Assembly (NCBI GenBank): GCA_035063885.1
Contig: JAPSFM010000125.1
Location: forward strand, 1 to 13,896
Length of the DNA: 13,896 nucleotides
Reading direction: 5' to 3'
Source: CAADGY01 sp900696665
GTDB lineage: Bacteria > Acidobacteriota > Terriglobia > Bryobacterales > Bryobacteraceae
Shown: positions 12,879 to 13,896 of the stretch, piece by piece
Layout of the letters: every line of letters begins with the position of its first letter
How positions within the stretch are numbered: position 1 is the first letter of the stretch
Notes under the pieces: model-generated
Seen by the model: only the letters and a program-made list of their open reading frames with translations
Told to the model about the DNA's origin: nothing
The model's database searches: none
Translations under genes and position numbers: made by a program

Positions 12879-13127
12879 CTACTGCTCCAGTATTTCCACC
12901 CGATATTCTTCAATCACCGGGTTAGCAAGGACATCGTGTGCAATTTGCTCAATCTCGGCCTTAACAGCCTCCGGAGCTGCCTCCGTGTTCAACGTAAGTT
13001 CGAAGAACTTACCTTGCCTCACTTCAGAGACGTTGCTGTGGCCCAGTCCGGAGAGCGCGGACCGTACGGTTTGACCCTGCGGATCCAACACCGTCGGCTT
13101 CAAAGAAACGTATACGCGAGCTTTCAT
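12879..13127 (-). CDS. purS: Phosphoribosylformylglycinamidine synthase subunit PurS
   Basis: The 82-residue protein MKARVYVSLKPTVLDPQGQT continues with VRSALSGLGHSNVSEVRQGKF and ends ANPVIEEYRVEILEQ, the standard PurS fold and length. PurS bridges PurQ (glutaminase) and small PurL to form the FGAM synthase complex of purine synthesis. ATG 13127 is chosen because AGGAGA lies about five bases upstream; a longer open frame reaching 13313 has no support and crosses the promoter region. purQ and purL are not next to it; instead glmS follows after two bases. Both downstream partners of purine and amino-sugar synthesis use glutamine-derived ammonia, but whether that explains the pairing is inference. 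Confidence 0.93.
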   Translation of the reverse strand: MKARVYVSLKPTVLDPQGQTVRSALSGLGHSNVSEVRQGKFFELTLNTEAAPEAVKAEIEQIAHDVLANPVIEEYRVEILEQ

Positions 13128-13157
13128 GGATTCTCCTATTCTAGACTTACCAGCGGT

Positions 13158-13202
13158 CCGGAACCCGATTCCGGTTGCCGGCTGCCATCGGCTGAGCCGG
13201 CA
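13158..13202. repeat. Two adjacent perfect inverted repeats in the purS/sulfatase divergent spacer
   Basis: CCGGAA/TTCCGG (13158-13163 and 13169-13174, 5-bp loop) is followed at once by TGCCGGCT/AGCCGGCA (13176-13183 and 13195-13202, 11-bp loop). A short CCGGCT tandem follows near 13211-13222. The 119-bp spacer separates divergent genes, so these may be operators, mRNA leader hairpins or a dispersed repeat element. No T-run is present, so a terminator is unlikely. Confidence 0.5.
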
Positions 13203-13246
13203 CGAGTGGTCCGGCTCCGGCTGACGGTAGAATATCTGGTCATTGG

Positions 13247-13896
13247 ATGAAACGACGATCATTTCTACAGGCGGCGGCTGTATCGAGCTATTCCATGGTA
13301 GCTGCGGCAGCACGTCCCAACATTCTCTGGATTATTGGTGAGGATTTCAGCCCCGATCTCGGGTGCTATGGCAACAGCCTGGTCCACACGCCACAACTGG
13401 ACCGGCTGGCTTCCGAGGGTGTTCGGTTCTCGCACGCTTTTGTGACTGCGCCGGTCTGCTCAGCGTCGCGCTCGGCGATTGCCACCGGCATGTATCAGAC
13501 GAGCATTGGGGCACACCACCATCGAAGCCACCGGACAGACGGCTATCGGCTGCCCGCGCCTGTTCAGGTATTCACGGAATACTTCCGCGAGGCGGGCTAT
13601 CACACCTCCAACGTCATCACAGCCGCCACAGGTTTGCGCGGCACGGGTAAAACAGATTTCAATTTTCATGCCGATCGAGTCTTCGACGGGACGGACTGGC
13701 AGCAACGTAAGCCGGGGCAGCCGTTCTATGCACAAGTGAACTTTCCGGAGACCCACCGCGCATTCCGTCCCTCCCCCGAGCGGCCCATCAACCGCGCGAA
13801 ATCAATCCCACCGCCCTACTACCCCGACCATCCCGCAGCGCGCGAGGAGTGGGCGATGTACCTGGAAACGGCCCAGAATCTGGACGCCAAGGCTGG
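13247..13896 (+). CDS. Tat-exported sulfatase, N-terminal 216 residues (runs off right edge)
   Basis: The frame from ATG 13247 is open to the window end. A twin-arginine-type signal (MKRRSFLQAAAVSSYSMVAA) is followed by the alkaline-phosphatase/sulfatase fold start RPNILWIIGEDFSPDLGCYG, in which the E-D pair supplies calcium ligands. The active-site motif is VCSASRSAIATG: Cys71 in C-S-A-S-R fits the formylglycine consensus C-x-P/A-x-R, so an anaerobic or FGE-type maturase is needed. EAGYHTSNVITAA and FYAQVNFPETHR are further family stretches. These exported sulfatases remove sulfate esters from polysaccharides; many in Acidobacteriota and Planctomycetota are of unknown specificity. The ribosome site is weak. 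It is divergent from purS and not obviously linked to the metal locus. Confidence 0.93.
   Translation, partial: MKRRSFLQAAAVSSYSMVAAAARPNILWIIGEDFSPDLGCYGNSLVHTPQLDRLASEGVRFSHAFVTAPVCSASRSAIATGMYQTSIGAHHHRSHRTDGYRLPAPVQVFTEYFREAGYHTSNVITAATGLRGTGKTDFNFHADRVFDGTDWQQRKPGQPFYAQVNFPETHRAFRPSPERPINRAKSIPPPYYPDHPAAREEWAMYLETAQNLDAKA

Noticed and set aside
1..13896. CRISPR arrays, tRNA/rRNA genes, insertion sequences
   Set aside because: No regularly spaced repeats, no cloverleaf or rRNA signatures, and no transposase motifs or terminal repeats were seen on either strand.

Overview
The window looks like chromosomal DNA of a GC-rich Gram-negative bacterium, most likely an Acidobacteriota member of the Solibacter/Bryobacterales kind. 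This is inferred from an outer-membrane TonB receptor with an N-terminal carboxypeptidase-regulatory-like domain, from Tat-exported Gfo/Idh/MocA oxidoreductase and sulfatase genes, and from the general gene style. I could run no database search, so the taxonomy is a judgement.

Positions 1-5800 are almost entirely minus strand. In transcription order they hold a NifX-like/zinc-ribbon/DUF5320-like fusion (5795-4935), a P-loop ATPase stub that loses its frame (4857-4684), a 41-residue Cys-rich protein overlapping the next gene by ATGA (4702-4577), a PF11449-type 10-TM putative heavy-metal exporter (4580-3567), a Tat-type TlpA/thioredoxin-like protein (3505-2918), a secreted EF-hand-like Gly/Arg-rich protein (2904-2416), a Dps ferritin (2264-1824), a small unknown protein (1813-1586), and the N-terminal 498 residues of a TonB-dependent receptor (1496 to beyond the left edge).

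Positions 5800-9300 carry the opposite arm and the regulators. A near-consensus sigma-54 promoter (5927-5942) drives a frameshifted, truncated NifX-like gene and then an intact one. After 425 bp with no recognisable gene come a small desulforedoxin-like metal protein, a PadR-family repressor with a Cys/His-rich N-terminus, and convergently a PAS-type sigma-54 activator. Two regulatory links can be read from the DNA. A nearly identical 21-bp inverted repeat overlaps the -35 of both padR and the thioredoxin-like gene. A TGCA-N3-TGCA motif occurs twice upstream of the sigma-54 promoter and once over the activator's own promoter. Together these suggest a metal or metal-cluster homeostasis regulon with two regulators, parts of which (a NifX copy, an ATPase) are decaying.

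Positions 9300-13896 look like ordinary Acidobacteria-type genome: a Tat-type Gfo/Idh/MocA oxidoreductase (plus strand), a tightly packed purS-glmS-yjbQ operon (minus strand), and the start of a Tat-exported sulfatase running off the right edge. No rRNA, tRNA, CRISPR array, insertion sequence or attachment site was seen.
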